NCBI RefSeq assembly: GCF_050003625.1
Contig: NC_134397.1
Coordinates: 223,076,537 to 223,140,536 of the forward strand
DNA length: 64,000 bases
Reading direction: 5' to 3'
DNA from: Haematobia irritans
Lineage: Eukaryota; Arthropoda; Insecta; Diptera; Muscidae
Part shown: positions 10,847-23,539 of the stretch, piece by piece
How positions within the stretch are numbered: position 1 is the first letter of the stretch
Layout of the letters: every line of letters starts with the position of its first letter
Made by a program: the position numbers and the translations under genes
Notes under the pieces: model-generated
The model's input: the letters and a program-made list of their open reading frames with translations, nothing else
Told to the model about the DNA's origin: nothing
The model's database searches: none

Positions 10847-13285
10847 GAAATAAAATTTTGATAAAATTTTTTCACAGAAATAAAATTTTGACAACATTTT
10901 CTATGGAAATAGAATTTTGCGAAAATTTTCTATAGAAATAAAATTTTGTGAAAATTTTCTATAGAAATAAAACGTTGACAAAATTGTCTATAGAAATAAA
11001 ATTTTGACAAAATTCTCTATAGAAATAAAATTTTGATAAAATTTTCCATAGAAATAAAATTTTGACAAGTTTTTCTATAGAAATTATATTTTGACAAATT
11101 TTCTATAGAAATAAAATTTTGCGAAAATCTTCTATAGAAATTAAACGTTGACAAAATTTTCTATAGAAATAAAATTTTGACAAAATTTTCTATAGAAATA
11201 AAATATTAACAAAATGTTCTATAGAAATAAAATGTTGGCAAAATTTTCTATAGAAATAAAATGGTGACAAATTTTTCTAAAGTAATAAAACGTTGACAAA
11301 TTTTTCTATAGAAATACAATTTTGACAAAATGTTCTATAGAAACAAAATTTTGATAAAATGATGTATATAAATAAATTTTTGACAAAATTTTCTACAGAA
11401 ATAAAATTTTGACAAAATTTTCTATCGAAATAAAATTTTGCGAAATTTTTTTATAGAAATAAAATTTTGACAAAATTTTCCATATAATAAAATTTTGACA
11501 ATTTATTTTTGTAGAAATAAAAGGTTGACAAATTTTTCTATCGAAATAAAACGTTGACAAATTTTTCTATAAAAAAACGTTAAGAATATTTTCTATAGAA
11601 AAAAACGTTGACAAATTTTTTTATAGAAATAAAATTATGAAAAATTTTTCAATAGAAATAAAATTTTGAAAAAATTTTCTATAGAAATAAAATTTTGAAA
11701 AAATTTTCTAAAGAAATAAAATTTTGACAAAATTTTCTATAGAAATAAAATGTTGACAAAATTTTCTATAGAAATTAAACGGTGACAAACTTTTCTAAAG
11801 TAATAAAACGTTGACAAAATTTTCTATAGAAATAAAACGTTGACAAATTTTTCTATAGAAATACAATGTTGACAAGATGTTCTATAGAAATAAAATTTTG
11901 ACAAAATAATGTATGTAAATAAAATTTTGACAAAATTTTCTACAGAAATAAAATTTTGACAAAATTTTCTATCGAAATAGAATTTTGCAAAAATTTTCTA
12001 TAGAAATAAAATTTTGACAAAATTTGCTATAGAAATAAAATTTTGACAAAATTCTCTATAGAAATAAAATGTTGACAAAATTTTCTATAGAAATAAAATT
12101 TTGACAAATTTTTCTATAGAAATAAAATTTTGAAAAACTGTTCTATAGAAATAAAATGCTGACAAAATTTTCTATAGAAATAAAATGCTGACAACATTTT
12201 CTATAGAAATACCATTTTGACAAAATTTTCTATAGAAATACCATTTCGACAAAATTTTCTATAGAAATAAAATTTTGTCAAAAATTTCTATAGAAATATA
12301 ACGTTGACAAATTTTTCTATAGAAATAAAATTTTGTCAAAAATTTCTATAGAAATAAAGTTTTGATAAAATGATGTATATAAATAAAATTTTGACAAAAT
12401 TTTCTACAGAAATAAAATTTTGACAAAATTTTCTATCGAAATAGAATTTTGACAAAATTTTCTATCGAAATAGAATTTTGCAAAAATTTTGACAAAATTT
12501 TCTATAAAATAAAATTTTGACAAATTTTTATATAGAAATAAAACGTTGACAAATTTTTCTATAAAAACAATGTTTAGAATATTTTCTATAAAAATAAAAC
12601 GTTGACAAAATTTTTTAAAGAAATAAAATTTTTAAAAATTTTTCTATAGAATAAAAATGTTTACAAATTTTTCTATAGAAATAAAATGTTGACAAAATGT
12701 TGTATAGAAATAAAACGTTGACAAACTTTTCTATAGAAATACAATTTTGACAAAATGTTCTATAGAAAAAATATTTTGACAAAATTTTCTACAGAAATAA
12801 TATTTTTACAAAATTTTCTATGGAAATAGAATTTTGCGAAAATTTTTTAAAGAAATAAAATTTTGCAAAAATTTTCTATAGAAATAAAATTTTGACAAAA
12901 TTTTCCATAGAAATAAAAATTTGACAAAATTTTACATAGAAATAAAAATTTGACAAAATTTTACATAGAAATAAAATTTTGAAAAAATTTTCTATAAGAA
13001 AAATATTTTGACAAAACTTTCTATAAAAATAAAATTTTGTCAACATTTTCTATAGAAATAAAATTTTGTCAAAAGTTTCTATAGAAATAAAATATTGTCA
13101 AAATTTTCTATAGAAATAAAATGTTGACAAAATTTTATGTAGAACTAAAATGATGACAAAACTTTCTATAGAAATAAAACATTGATAAAATTTTCTTTAG
13201 AAATAAAATGTTGACAGGATTTTCTATAGAAATAAAACGAATATAGAAATAGAACGATGACAAAATTTCTCACCGATGAGTTAGA
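10847..13285 (+). repeat. 29-bp satellite array, main block (2.4 kb)
   Basis: About 80 units of the 29-bp repeat with AACGTTGAC, AATGTTGAC and AATTTTGCG variants. Higher-order repetition is visible: the sequence GATAAAATGATGTATATAAA recurs near 11353 and 12363, with related TAATGTATGTAAA text near 11909, roughly every 500 bp. Confidence 0.92.
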
Positions 13286-15206
13286 CTAGAAAGAGCCAAG
13301 AAGTTGCGTTGCGTGCAGGAAAGTAGGGGTTCTATTCAGAAAATCATGGAAATCGGTTTATAATTGCGAATTAGATCTCATACACCAAAAACCAAAATTG
13401 ACCAAATTTCAACGCCCATAGGCCAGCCCGTAGACCCTCTAGGTACCCACATACTTACAAAACTTAAAGGTACAAACAAGGAATGCCTTGAAAAGGAGGT
13501 TCCTCCGCACAATGGGCACCAAAATGTCTGGATCTCAATCTGTTGGATTTTGGACGCCCGGAGATTGCCATCATACATCATATCAGTAGTGCAAATTTGT
13601 ATCATCTTCAATGAATTTTACATGGACTTGTCATAGGACGATAGTAATCCGTTTTTGGATCTTTTGCATTGCTTTAGAAGTTGTGCATTGGAAGTTCATT
13701 TGAATGAAAAAATAAAGAACGTATGTTCAAATCTCACATGTGGTGAATTTTTTATGAAATATTTTTCTAAAATATTATTTGTCATTTTATTTTCATTGTT
13801 TTTTACTTCTGTTTATGATTTTCTTTTCATTTTTGTAACATTTTATTGTCAAAAAAAATATTTTTTACTTTAAAAAGCCAAATAGAGGATTTTCTAAGAC
13901 TGATACAAACACACATCGGAAGTGTAAAAAAATGATGGAGGATACCAGGATGCTCTTAAAAAGAAATGTTTGTGGAAAAGCTTTCATTTTTTTTTTTGCT
14001 GGGACATTTCAGATACATTAAGATATAAAGTTAGAGTTTTACATACTTGATACTAGGATATAAATTTGAATTTATTCGTAGGCTTATTCCCCATAAAATT
14101 ACGACTTTCTCTTAGTGTAGTCTGCAAATATTGTCATAGCTCTAGGTTTAGTTTCATTTCGTCTTTGTTTCGTTTTCCGTTTGTATTTTCATTTTTTTTT
14201 TGTGTTCTCTTTCGAGTTACGAGTATTTTGACAGTTCGTTATACGAGTGATTTACAATTTGTTCAAATGATCTGATATATGACTTTCTTCATTGGTGGGG
14301 TTAGATTTTCTTGCATGGTAAGCAATTCCGTTTTTGTCTTGCCATAGCATGTAATGGATTGTTAAACATTTTGATGTTATTTGGGGCTGTGTACAAACAC
14401 ATCTCAGTTACTACTTTTCTAATCTGGTAATTGAAATAAGTTGGCTTTTGCAGATAATATCTGTGATGTTTTATGCTGTACTTCTCTTGTTTTTTTTTTA
14501 TTGGCATATCTCATGGAGGTTATGTGCCATTTAATAACTTACATCAATGGAACTTTGTAATGAACTATCAAAGATAAGTAAACCTTTGACATGTCAATGT
14601 TCGTAATCACTCGTTTTTGTAGCAAGTTTTTAAATGGCAAGTAATTAAAGAGGTAATGTCTTTAGATTACTAGCACATTTGTGCTTTCGGTGGATACGAT
14701 ATATACGATAACCAATGATGCCACGCTTTTTGAAAATATGTATTAATATATAATAAAACAGCGATTACAGGGTGGCTGATACATATAAAGAATGATTTTT
14801 AAGGCATATAAAGAGGTTTAAAAAAATAAATAAAAACATAATTTTAGAATTTTGGCTCTTTGTTTTTTACTTAATCGAAGAAAATTTCTTTAAACTTTGG
14901 TAAAAATTTCGTGCTCGATAGTAAAAAAAATTGACTTACTGACGGTAAAATTGTCTTAAGGGCCAAATCATGTTAATTTTTACTATCATTTAAGAAAAAG
15001 AGTCATCAATTTTTATAAAACTGAACTCATTGCTATAAAAACAATTTATGTGAGATAACCAAAATTAAAGTTCAAAACTTGTCATTTATTACATACTACT
15101 ATTTCTCTGTGTAGGTGAGAATTTTAATTTTTTTCCTTTTGTCACCATGATGCAAAGTTTTGTTTTTTTGAATTGAATATAACAACAAATAGTAAACAAA
15201 CTTAAC
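13286..15206. other. Unassigned DNA with possible transposon relics
   Basis: No gene was recognised. The phrase GCCAGCCCGTAGACCC at about 13421 recurs as GTCAGCCCGTGGACCC near 20750, so part of this is a dispersed repeat. The frame near 13520-13570 reads APKCLDLNLLDFGRPE, which weakly recalls the SPDLNPLDF end of Tc1 transposases. The remainder (13600-15206) is AT-rich without recognisable structure. Confidence 0.3.
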
Positions 15207-15534
15207 AAGCATATGCGGCCGTAAGTTCGGCCACGCCGAATCTTATGTACCCTCCACCATGGATTGCGTAGAAACTTCTACTAAAGACTGTCAACCACAA
15301 TCGAATTACTTGGGTTGTGGTAACACTTGCCGTTGACACGGTATCCTAAAACTAACTAACACCGTCTTCTAAATTGTAAGTTAGTCCATACGTGGTATAT
15401 ATTGAACTAAAAATAGGCCGATTAAATACGTATATAATTCAGTTTGACAAAATTTTCTATAGAAATAAAATTTTTACAAAATTTTCCATAGAAATAAAAT
15501 TCGACAAAATGTTCTATAGAAATAAATTTTTTTC

Positions 15535-15795
15535 GGAGGGTTCAAGTGTGGTTTATTGTTGGGTGTAATGAACTTCCTGAATTTATTCTGATAATTGGTT
15601 GATAGTTTGATGCAAGTAGAGGATGCTGATGAGGAATGTGGTAATTCCGAAACGTGCGTCCATCCAACCATCTTGCAGTCTATAGGGCTTTGCCCAAATA
15701 AATTTGACAAACATTCTTTTCCTCTGTTGGTTAAGCTACACTTGTAGTTTAGTCAATGTATGGTTTTAAGCTGAAATCAAAAAAACAACAACGAA
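15535..15795 (+). mobile_element. MITE F, half copy
   Basis: Matches the reverse complement of about 10472-10735, with GGATGCTGATGAGGAATGTG and CTTGTAGTTTAGTCAATGTA, ending with AAATCAAAAAAACAACAAC. The other inverted end is missing, so the copy is truncated at a T-run (about 15528-15534). Confidence 0.65.
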
Positions 15796-16161
15796 ATAAA
15801 ATTTTGATAAAATTTTCTATAGAAATAAAATTTTGAGAAAATTTTCTATGGAAATAAAATTTTGAGAAAATTTTCTATAGAAATAAAATTTTGAGAAAAT
15901 TTTCTATGAAAATAAAATTTTGACAAAATTTTCTACAGAAATAAAATTTTTGCAAAATTTTCTATAGAAATAAAATTACGAAAAAAATTTCTATAGAAAT
16001 AACATTTTGACAGAATTTTCTGTAGAAATAAAATCTTGAAAAAAAATTCTATAGAAATAAAATTTTGACAAAATTTTCTATAGTAATAAAATTTTGACAA
16101 AATTTTCTATAGAAATAAAATTTTGGTAGATTATTTTTGGCTCGAGTGGAAACCATGATTA

Positions 16162-18705
16162 ACAGGTTGGCTGATAATTCCCGGTCTAACAAAGAAAAAC
16201 ATATTTTTTGTCAAAATTCGTTTTTATTATTCAACATAGTTCACTTCAAGAGCAATACAATGATTATAACGACCTTCCAATTTTTTGATACCATTTTGGT
16301 TGCACTCCTTCGGTTTTGCCTCATTTTCGGCGATCACCTGTTCATTTCAGCCAAATTTCTTCCCTGCGACCATCCTTTTGAGGTCTGAGAACAAGAAAAA
16401 GTCGCTGGGGCCAGATCTGGAGAATACGGTGGGTGGGGGAGCAATTCGAAGCCCAATTCATTAATTTTTGTCATCGTTCTCAATGACTTGTGGCAGGGTG
16501 CGTTGTCTTGGTGGAACAACACTTTTTATACCCACCACCATAGAATGGTGACGGGGGTATAATAAGTTTGTCATTCCGTTTGTAACGCATCGAAATATCG
16601 ATTTCCGACTATATAAAGTATATATATTCTTGATCAGGGAGAAATTCTAAGACGATATAACGATGTCCGTCTGTCCGTCTGTCTGTCTGTCTGTCTGTCT
16701 GTTGTAATCACGCTACAGTCTTCAATAATGAAGCAATCGTGCTGAAATTTTGCACAAACTCGTCTTTTGTCTGCAGGCTATATCGGTCCAGGTTTTGATA
16801 TAGTCCCCATATAAACCGACCTCCCGATTTGGGGTCTTGGGCTTATAGAAATAGTAGTTTTTATCCAATTTGCATGCAATTTGAAATCTAGAGGTATTTT
16901 ATGCCCGTAAAGAGGTGTGCCAAAAATGGTGAGTATCGGTCCATGTTTTGGTATAGCCCCCATATAGACCTATCTCCCGATTTTACTTCTTGGGCTTATA
17001 GAAACCGCAGTTTTTATTCAATTTACCTGAAATTGGAAATCAAGAGGTATTGTAGGACCACAAATACGTGTGCCAAAAACTGTGGGTATCGGTCCATGTT
17101 TTGGTATGGTCCCCATATAAAACGACCTCCCGATTTGGGGTCTTGGGCTTATAGGAACCGTAGTTTTTATCAAATTTGTCTGAAATTGGAAACCTAGAGG
17201 TATTTTAGGGCCATAAAGAGGTGTGCCGAAAATTGTGAGTATCGGTCCATATTTTGGTATAGCCCCCATATAGACCGATTTCCCGAGTTTACTTCTTGGG
17301 CTTCTAGAATCCGAAGTTTTTATTCAATTTACCTGAAATTGGAAATCTAGAGGTATTGTAGGACCACAAATACGTGTGCCGAAAACTGTGAGTATCGGTC
17401 CATATTTTGGTATAGCCCCCTTATAGACCGATCTCCCGATTTTACTTCTTGGGCTTATAGAACCAGCAGTTTTTATTCAATTTACCTGAAATTGTAAATC
17501 TAGAGGTATTATAGGACCACAAATACGTGTGCCAAAAATTGTGTGTATCGGTCCATATTTTGATATAGCCCCCATATAGACCGATCTCCCGATTTTACTT
17601 CTTGGGCTTATAGAAACCGCAGTATTTATTCAATTTACCTGAAATTGGTAATCTAGAGGTATTGTAGGACCACAAATACGTGTGCCAAAAATTGTGAGTA
17701 TCGGTCCATGTTTTGGTATGGTCCCCATATAAAACGACCTCCCGATTTGGGTCTTGGGTTTATAGAAACCGTAGTTTTTATCCAATTTGCCTGAAATTGG
17801 AAATCTAGAGGTATTTTAGGACCATAAAGAGGTGTGCCGAAAATGGTGAGTATCGGCCCATATTTTGGTATATCCCTCATATAGACCGATTTCCCGATTT
17901 TACTTCTTGGGCTTCTAGAAACCGTAGTTTTTATCTGATTTTGTAAATATTCTGAAATTGTAAATATTCTGGTATTTTAGGCTCACAAAAACGTGCATCG
18001 GATTAAGTTTTTATCGGTCCATTTGGTAATGCCTCCATAGAGACCGACTTCACTTCTTGAGGGTGTAGAAGGCGCACTGATCATGAAAAATGCTTGAAAC
18101 TCAATGTAAAATTTCCAGATTTTACTTCTACAGATTTAAGATTTCAAATCAAGACGTTATTTTATAATTTTCTTGCACACTTACAAGAGATGTTAATGAT
18201 TCCTCTAAAACTCAAACAAAAATGGTTCTTATAAATCCAGAATCTGATATAGTCCTCATAGTTGAAATCTTTAAATTTATCTTCGGGAAGTGTCCTCAAG
18301 TCCTCAAGCCCTCCTGAAATTTCAAAGGAATCCCTAATATTTGGTTCATGGTGGTGGGTATTTAAGATTCGGCCCGGCCGAACTTACTGCTGTATATACT
18401 TGTTTCTTCTTAATATGGGGCCATTTTGCCGCGATTTCGACCTTCAAACGCTCCAATAACGACATATAATAGTCACTGTTGATGGTTTTTCCCTTCTCAA
18501 GATAATAGATAAAAATTATTCCATGCGCATCCCAAACAAACAGAGGCCATTACTTTGCCAGTGGACTTTTGAGTCTTTCCACGCTTCGGAAACGGTTCAC
18601 CGGTCGCTGTCCACTCAGCCGACTGTCGATTGGACTCAGGAGTGTAGTGATGGAGCCATGTTTCATCCATTGTCACATATCGACGGAAATACTCGGGTTT
18701 ATTAG
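16162..18705 (-). pseudogene. DD34D mariner, 5'-truncated and split by element B
   Basis: Starts with the mariner-type end ACAGGTTGGCTGATAA beside a TA (16160-16161). On the minus strand 18700-18406 encodes TMDETWLHHYTPESNRQSAE (first catalytic Asp in MDETW). The frame resumes across B at 16525 with LFHQDNAPCHKSLR (second Asp) and PHPPYSPDLAP. A one-base deletion near 16412 then destroys the frame, so the third Asp of the expected PSDFFLF is out of frame. The N-terminal half and the other terminal repeat are absent; sequence passes into an A repeat at about 18706. Element B lies at 16526-18403, between the first and second catalytic blocks. The family (mariner) is clear; the copy is dead. Confidence 0.85.
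16526..18403 (-). repeat. Element B, 153-bp-unit family, nested in the mariner
   Basis: The head TATACCCACCACCATAGAATGG is followed by GTTTGTAACGCATCGAAATAT, a (GTCT)n run at about 16669-16701, and then about seven tandem units with TATCGGTCCATGTTTTGGTA, ATAGCCCCCATATAGACCGA and TTACTTCTTGGGCTTATAGA. TCGGTCCAT recurs at about 17089, 17242 and 17395, a 153-bp period. The end reads GGCCCGGCCGAACTTACTGC then TATATACTTG, equivalent to the hairpin end of A. The units differ strongly from A units in sequence but keep the same order of boxes. Confidence 0.85.
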
Positions 18706-19170
18706 TTATAATTATGGACCGATTTCGACCAATTTTTGCACGGGTGTTTGAGGCCATATATTAACACCACGTACCAAATTTCAACTGAATCAAATGAATT
18801 TTGGTCTTCCAAGAGGCTCCGGAGGTCAAATTTGATGATCGGTTTATATGGGGGCTATATATAATTATTGACCGATGTGGACCAATTTTTGCGTAGTTGT
18901 TAGAGACCATATACTTACACCATGTACCAAATTTCAGCCGGATCGAATAAAATTTGCTTCTCTTAGAGGCTCCGCAAGCCAAATCGAGGGATGGGTTTAT
19001 ATGGGGGCTATATATAATTATGGACCGATGTGGACCAATTTTAGCATGGTTGTTAGTGACCATATACTAATACCACGTACTAAATTTCAACTGGATTGGA
19101 TGAAATTTGCTTCTCTTAGAGTCCCCGTAAGCCAAATTTGGGGGTCCGTTTATATGAGGGCTATACGTAA
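18706..19170 (+). repeat. 153-bp unit array (A3)
   Basis: Three units with TATGGGGGCTATATATAATT and CATATACTAATACCACGTAC. The 110-codon frame at 18875-19207 is a read-through of the repeat. Confidence 0.85.
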
Positions 19171-19431
19171 AAGTGGACCGTTATGGCCCATCTGCAATAC
19201 CATCTGACCTACATCAATAACAACTACTTGTGCCAAGTTTCAAGTCGATAGCTTGTTTCGTTCGGTAGTTAGCGTGATTTCAACAGACGGACGGACATGC
19301 TCAGATCGACTCAGGATTTCACTAAGACCTAGAATATATACTTTATGCGGTCTTAGAGCAATATTTCGATGTGTTACAAACGGAATGATAAAGTTAATAT
19401 ACCCCCATCCTATGGCGGAGGACAATAAAAA

Positions 19432-20434
19432 GGCCAATTAAATACGTATATAATTCAGTTTGACAAAATTTTCTATAGAAATAAAATTTTTAAAAAATTT
19501 TCCATAAAAATAAAATTTGACAAAATTTTCTATAGAAAAAAAAAATTTTTGATACAATTTTCTATAGAAATAAAATTTTGAGAAAATTTTCTAGAGAAAT
19601 AAAATTTTGAGAAAATTTTCTATGGAAAGAAAATTTTGAGAAAATTTTCTATGGAAAAAAAAACTTTGATAAAATTTTCTATGGAAATAAAATTTTGAGA
19701 AAATTTTCTAAAGAAATAAAATTTTGAGAAAATTTTCTATGGAAAGAAAATTTTGAGAAAATTTTCTATGGAAAAAAATTTTTGACGAAATTTTCTACAG
19801 AAATAAAATTTTGGCAAAATTTTCTATAGAAATAAAGTTATGAAAAAATTTTTATAGAAATGAAATTTTGGTAGATTATTTTTGGCTCGAGTAGAAACCA
19901 TGATTATGAACCGATACAAACCATGATTATGAACGATACCATTGGACCATTTTTTGTGTGATTGCGGATCGGCTATATATAACTATAGCGTGATATGGAC
20001 CAATTTTGGCATGGTTGTTAGCGGCTATATAACATACTAGCGCAATGTACCAAATTTCAACGGAATCGGATGAATTTTGCTCCTCGAAGAGGTTTCGGAG
20101 GTCAAATCTGGGATCGGTTTATATGGGGGCTATATATAATTATAATTTAAACCGAATCGGATGAAATTTGCTTCTCTAAGAGGCTCCGCGTAAAAGTGGT
20201 CCGATATGGCCCATTTGCAATACCATCCGACCTACATCAATAAGTTGTTATTATGCCAAATTGCAAGTGGATAGCTTGTTTCGTTCGGAAGTTAGAGTGA
20301 TTTCAACAGACGGACATGCTCAGATCGAATTTCACCACGACCCAGAATGTATATACTTTATGGGGTCTTAGAGCAATATTTCGATGTGTTACAAACAAGT
20401 TAATATACCACCATCCTATGGTGGAGGGTATAAC
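19432..20434 (+). repeat. Composite element A, copy A3b, left end missing
   Basis: Joins A3 head to tail: GGACAATAAAAAG is followed at once by GCCAATTAAATACGTATATA, a phrase normally about 230 bp inside A. Then come a 29-bp array (19458-19870, with many GAGAAAATTTTCTATGGAAA variants), the CTCGAG link, two degraded 153-bp units and the right end CCATCCTATGGTGGAGGGTA near 20412-20431. Confidence 0.8.
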
Positions 20435-21006
20435 CATATTGGGAAAGATCTATAAAAAATATGTTACGACAGAAAGAATATATGGCCTTTTTCCAAAAAA
20501 AAAAAAAAATTCTTCCAAAAATTCTTAGAATTTCGTAGGGAATACAGTTAAGAAAATTACGAATCCACTCACTTCTACGTTCAATATACTAACACCACAT
20601 TGCCAAAATTTTGCAAAAAAATAAATTGTGGGTCCTATATCTTGCGAACCGTAAAAGGTAATCACGCACACATACTTTTTTGCAGATCTTTACAAGTTTT
20701 ATCCAACAAAATTTCCTACCCCCGAGGTGACCAACTTTCAACACCTACCGGTCAGCCCGTGGACCCAATTGGGATACACAAATTCAGAGGAAAACACCTC
20801 AGATTTCATACAAAGATATCTTTAACCGTTCAAAAGTTGCAGAATTATTTCCATAAAAAAGGCGATGGGTATAGCCCGAAGCCACTTACGTTCAGCGTTT
20901 TATGGCTCTATTGACCTTATGAAGACTATAATGCATGGCGAAGGTGGCCACTTCGAACAAATCTAAATAGATTATAAAATTTGATATTATTTATTTTAGG
21001 GTATAA
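20435..21006. other. Unassigned spacer with a dispersed repeat
   Basis: Contains GTCAGCCCGTGGACCC, shared with about 13421, and a 104-codon frame (20600-20914) that spans the shared part. No domain is recognised, so it is probably not a gene. Confidence 0.3.
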
Positions 21007-22074
21007 CATGTATATACGGCCGTAAGTTCGGCCAGGCCGAAGCTTATGTACCCCCCACCGTGGATTGCATAGAAACTTCTACTGAAGACTGTCATCCACA
21101 ATCGAATTACTTGGGTTGCGGTAACACTTGCCGATGGCAAGGTATCTTAAAACTTCCTAACACCGTCTTCTAAATTACAAGGTAGTCCATAAGTAGTATA
21201 TATTAAACTAAAAAAGGCCGATTAAATACGTATATAATTAAGTTTAAAGTTTCTATAGAAATAAAATTTTGACAAAATCAAATTTTGACAACGTTTTCTA
21301 AAGAAGTAAAATTTGGAAAAAATTTTCTATAGAAATAAAATTTTTACAAAATTTTCTATAGAAATAAAATTTTTACAAAATTTTCTATAGAGATAAAATT
21401 TTGACAAAATTTTCTATAGAAATAAAATTTTTACAAAATTTTCTATAGAAATAAAATTTTGACAAAATTTTCTGTAGAAATAAAATTTTGACAAAATTTT
21501 CTATAGAAATAACATTTTGACAATGTTTTCCATAAAAATTAAATTTTGGTAGATTATTTTTGGCTCGAGTGGCAACCACACAGATAAAAATAAGTTTGAG
21601 AACCAATAACTTTTGTTGGAAAACCAATAACAAAATTTGTTAATTTTCCTGCTACAAACTAATTTGTACTTTTAATAACCATTATTACAAAAAAATTTGT
21701 TAGCAATCGTTACCATCAGAAGGCAAGAACTAATTTGTGTTCTCAATAACATAATTTGTAAGTAATTTGTTGATCATCCAACAGTACAAAATATTTGTTG
21801 TTGAACGTTACGTTTAATCCTCAACAAATATTTTTGAATTTGAACGAAAAAATTTGTTTGTGATTTGTTGAAGTCTATCAATGACCTGTAACAAATTTAT
21901 TGGTGTATTGATAAAAAATTAAATTGAAATTAAAATTGGCTGAATTTTGCTATGAATTGCACCAAAATTGCCGGAACAATTTTGGATATATTTTGTTAAG
22001 TACACACAGAGAAGGAATATGACCAAAATTTTATTTTTGGAGGGGGAACATGTAACATTTTTGTGTCGTTTTGT

Positions 22075-22462
22075 AAATATTTGACAATTTTAAATTTGAG
22101 TAGTCCCAGTGCTATATATTCTAGTTAATTAGAATTGTAATAACTCTAATCCCGATATCAATATGGTTTTATTATTTATCTCATACAAAAACACATTTAA
22201 GAAACTACCATATTGACAAATATACAGTTTTCACAGACATTTATAAATGTCTTTCTGTATTCTCTGATGAGTGAGCTCTTTGCTTGCTATCATACACGTG
22301 CATGTGCTCATACTCGTTTTGTTCTAACGGTATTCTCCGCATACTTCTTTTAGCTTTCGTACATATTCTCAGCGATGTGCGCGTAACCAGTCTTGTATTT
22401 TTGTTTTCATATCGATAGCAGTCAACTATTTTCGCAACAAAGCAATTGTTCAGAATATTTCT
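22075..22462. other. Unassigned segment left of DD41D copy 2
   Basis: An 84-codon minus frame (22241-22495) crosses into the transposon end, so it is not a natural gene. The GC content is higher than its neighbours. Phrases such as TGTGCTCATACTCG could belong to a retroelement leader, but nothing decisive is visible. Confidence 0.25.
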
Positions 22463-22463
22463 A

Positions 22464-23396
22464 AAGGGTGATTCTTTTGAGGTTAGGATTTTCATGCATT
22501 AGTATTTGACAGATCACGTGGGATTTCAGACATGGTGTCAAAGAGAAAGATGCTCAGTATGCTTTGACATTTCATCATGAATAGACTTACGATCTGCCAC
22601 AACGTCGAATTTTCAGTGAATGGGCCCTAGAAAAGTTGGCAGAAAATCCGCTTTTTTATCGACAAATTTTGTTCAGCGATGAGGCTCATTTCTGGTTGAA
22701 TGGCTACGTAAATAAGCAAAATTGCCGCATTTGGAGTGAAGAGCAACCAGAAGCCGTTCAAGAACTGCCCATGCATCCCGAAAAATGCACTGTTTGGTGT
22801 GGTTTGTACGCTGGTGGAATCATTGGACCGTATTTTTTCAAAGATGCTGTTGGACGCAACGTTACGGTGAATGGCGATCGCTATCGTTCGATGCTAACAA
22901 ACTTTTTGTTGCCAAAAATGGAAGAACTGAACTTGGTTGACATGTGGTTTCAACAAGATGGCGCTACATGCCACACAGCTCGCGATTCTATGGCCATTTT
23001 GAGGGAAAACTTCGGAGAACAATTCATCTCAAGAAATGGACCGGTAAGTTGGCCACCAAGATCATGCGATTTGACGCCTTTAGACTATTTTTTGTGGGGC
23101 TACGTCAAGTCTAAAGTCTACAGAAATAAGCCAGCAACTATTCCAGCTTTGGAAGACAACATTTCCGAAGAAATTCGGGCTATTCCGGCCGAAATGCTCG
23201 AAAAAGTTGCCCAAAATTGGACTTTCCGAATGGACCACCTAAGACGCAGCCGCGGTCAACATTTAAATGAAATTATCTTCAAAAAGTAAATGTCATGGAC
23301 CAATCTAACGTTTCAAATAAAGAACCGATGAGATTTTGCAAATTTTATGCGTTTTTTTTTTTTAAAAAGTTATCAAGCTCTTAACAAATCACCCTT
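22464..23396 (+). mobile_element. DD41D (rosa-like) Tc1/mariner element, copy 2, internally deleted
   Basis: The element is 933 bp with the same 10-bp inverted ends and TA flanks (22462-22463, 23397-23398). It is essentially identical to copy 1, including the internal deletion. The differences seen are G to T in the CTGTTTGG stretch and a shorter T-run near the right end. The shared junction shows that copies 1 and 2 descend from one already-deleted parent that moved after deletion. Confidence 0.9.
22594..23289 (+). pseudogene. DD41D transposase catalytic domain, N-terminally deleted (copy 2)
   Basis: Has the same structure as copy 1: the DDD triad is intact (FSDEAHF, QQDGATCH, TPLDYFLWG), with 41 residues between the last two Asp. 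There is no in-frame ATG. The protein differs from copy 1 only by Val instead of Gly in CTVWCG, and Val agrees with copy 3, so Gly is a private change of copy 1. It is not expected to make a complete transposase, since the DNA-binding half is absent. Confidence 0.85.
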
Positions 23397-23539
23397 TATT
23401 ATTTCCTCTGTGAAGCATGTACAAACACATTTCAACAACAAATGCCTCATGTTCAATAGACAAATTTGTTGAGCATAAGCAGATTCTACTTACAAATAAA
23501 GTTGTTTATATTTTTTTTTGCAGTTATTTTTTGGTGCAT

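Larger units (their letters stand above)
15207..19431 (+). repeat. Composite element A, copy A3, containing MITE F, mariner and B
   Basis: The left end at 15213 has GGCCGTAAGTTCGGCC. A 29-bp array follows (15434-15530 and 15796-16130), then GATTATTTTTGGCTCGAGTG, an insertion of mariner plus B, 153-bp units (18706-19170), and the right end to GGACAATAAAAAG near 19431. Partial MITE F lies at 15535-15795. A second A copy without its left end follows immediately. Confidence 0.8.
21579..23536. mobile_element. Insertion with CAC...GTG ends, carrying a DD41D copy
   Basis: Starts CACAGATAAAAATAAG and ends TTATTTTTTGGTG. It is flanked by CA (21577-21578 and 23537-23538), where the uninterrupted A text is CAACCATGAATATGAACC. 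The left 400 bp are rich in AATTTGTT and CAATAAC phrases. A related foldback arm (CACACAGAGAAGGAATATG) starts near 22006. A DD41D element occupies 22464-23396. No protein is recognised in the remainder. Confidence 0.5.

Noticed and set aside
13378..13636. ORFs on both strands near 13.5 kb
   Set aside because: Overlapping frames in a dispersed repeat; the weak similarity to a Tc1 transposase end is too short to call.
7253..16130. CRISPR-like regular spacing in the 29-bp arrays
   Set aside because: The units are tandem without unique spacers, and the DNA is from an animal.
22241..22495. 84-codon minus-strand ORF
   Set aside because: It starts inside the DD41D terminal repeat, so its N-terminus is transposon end sequence.
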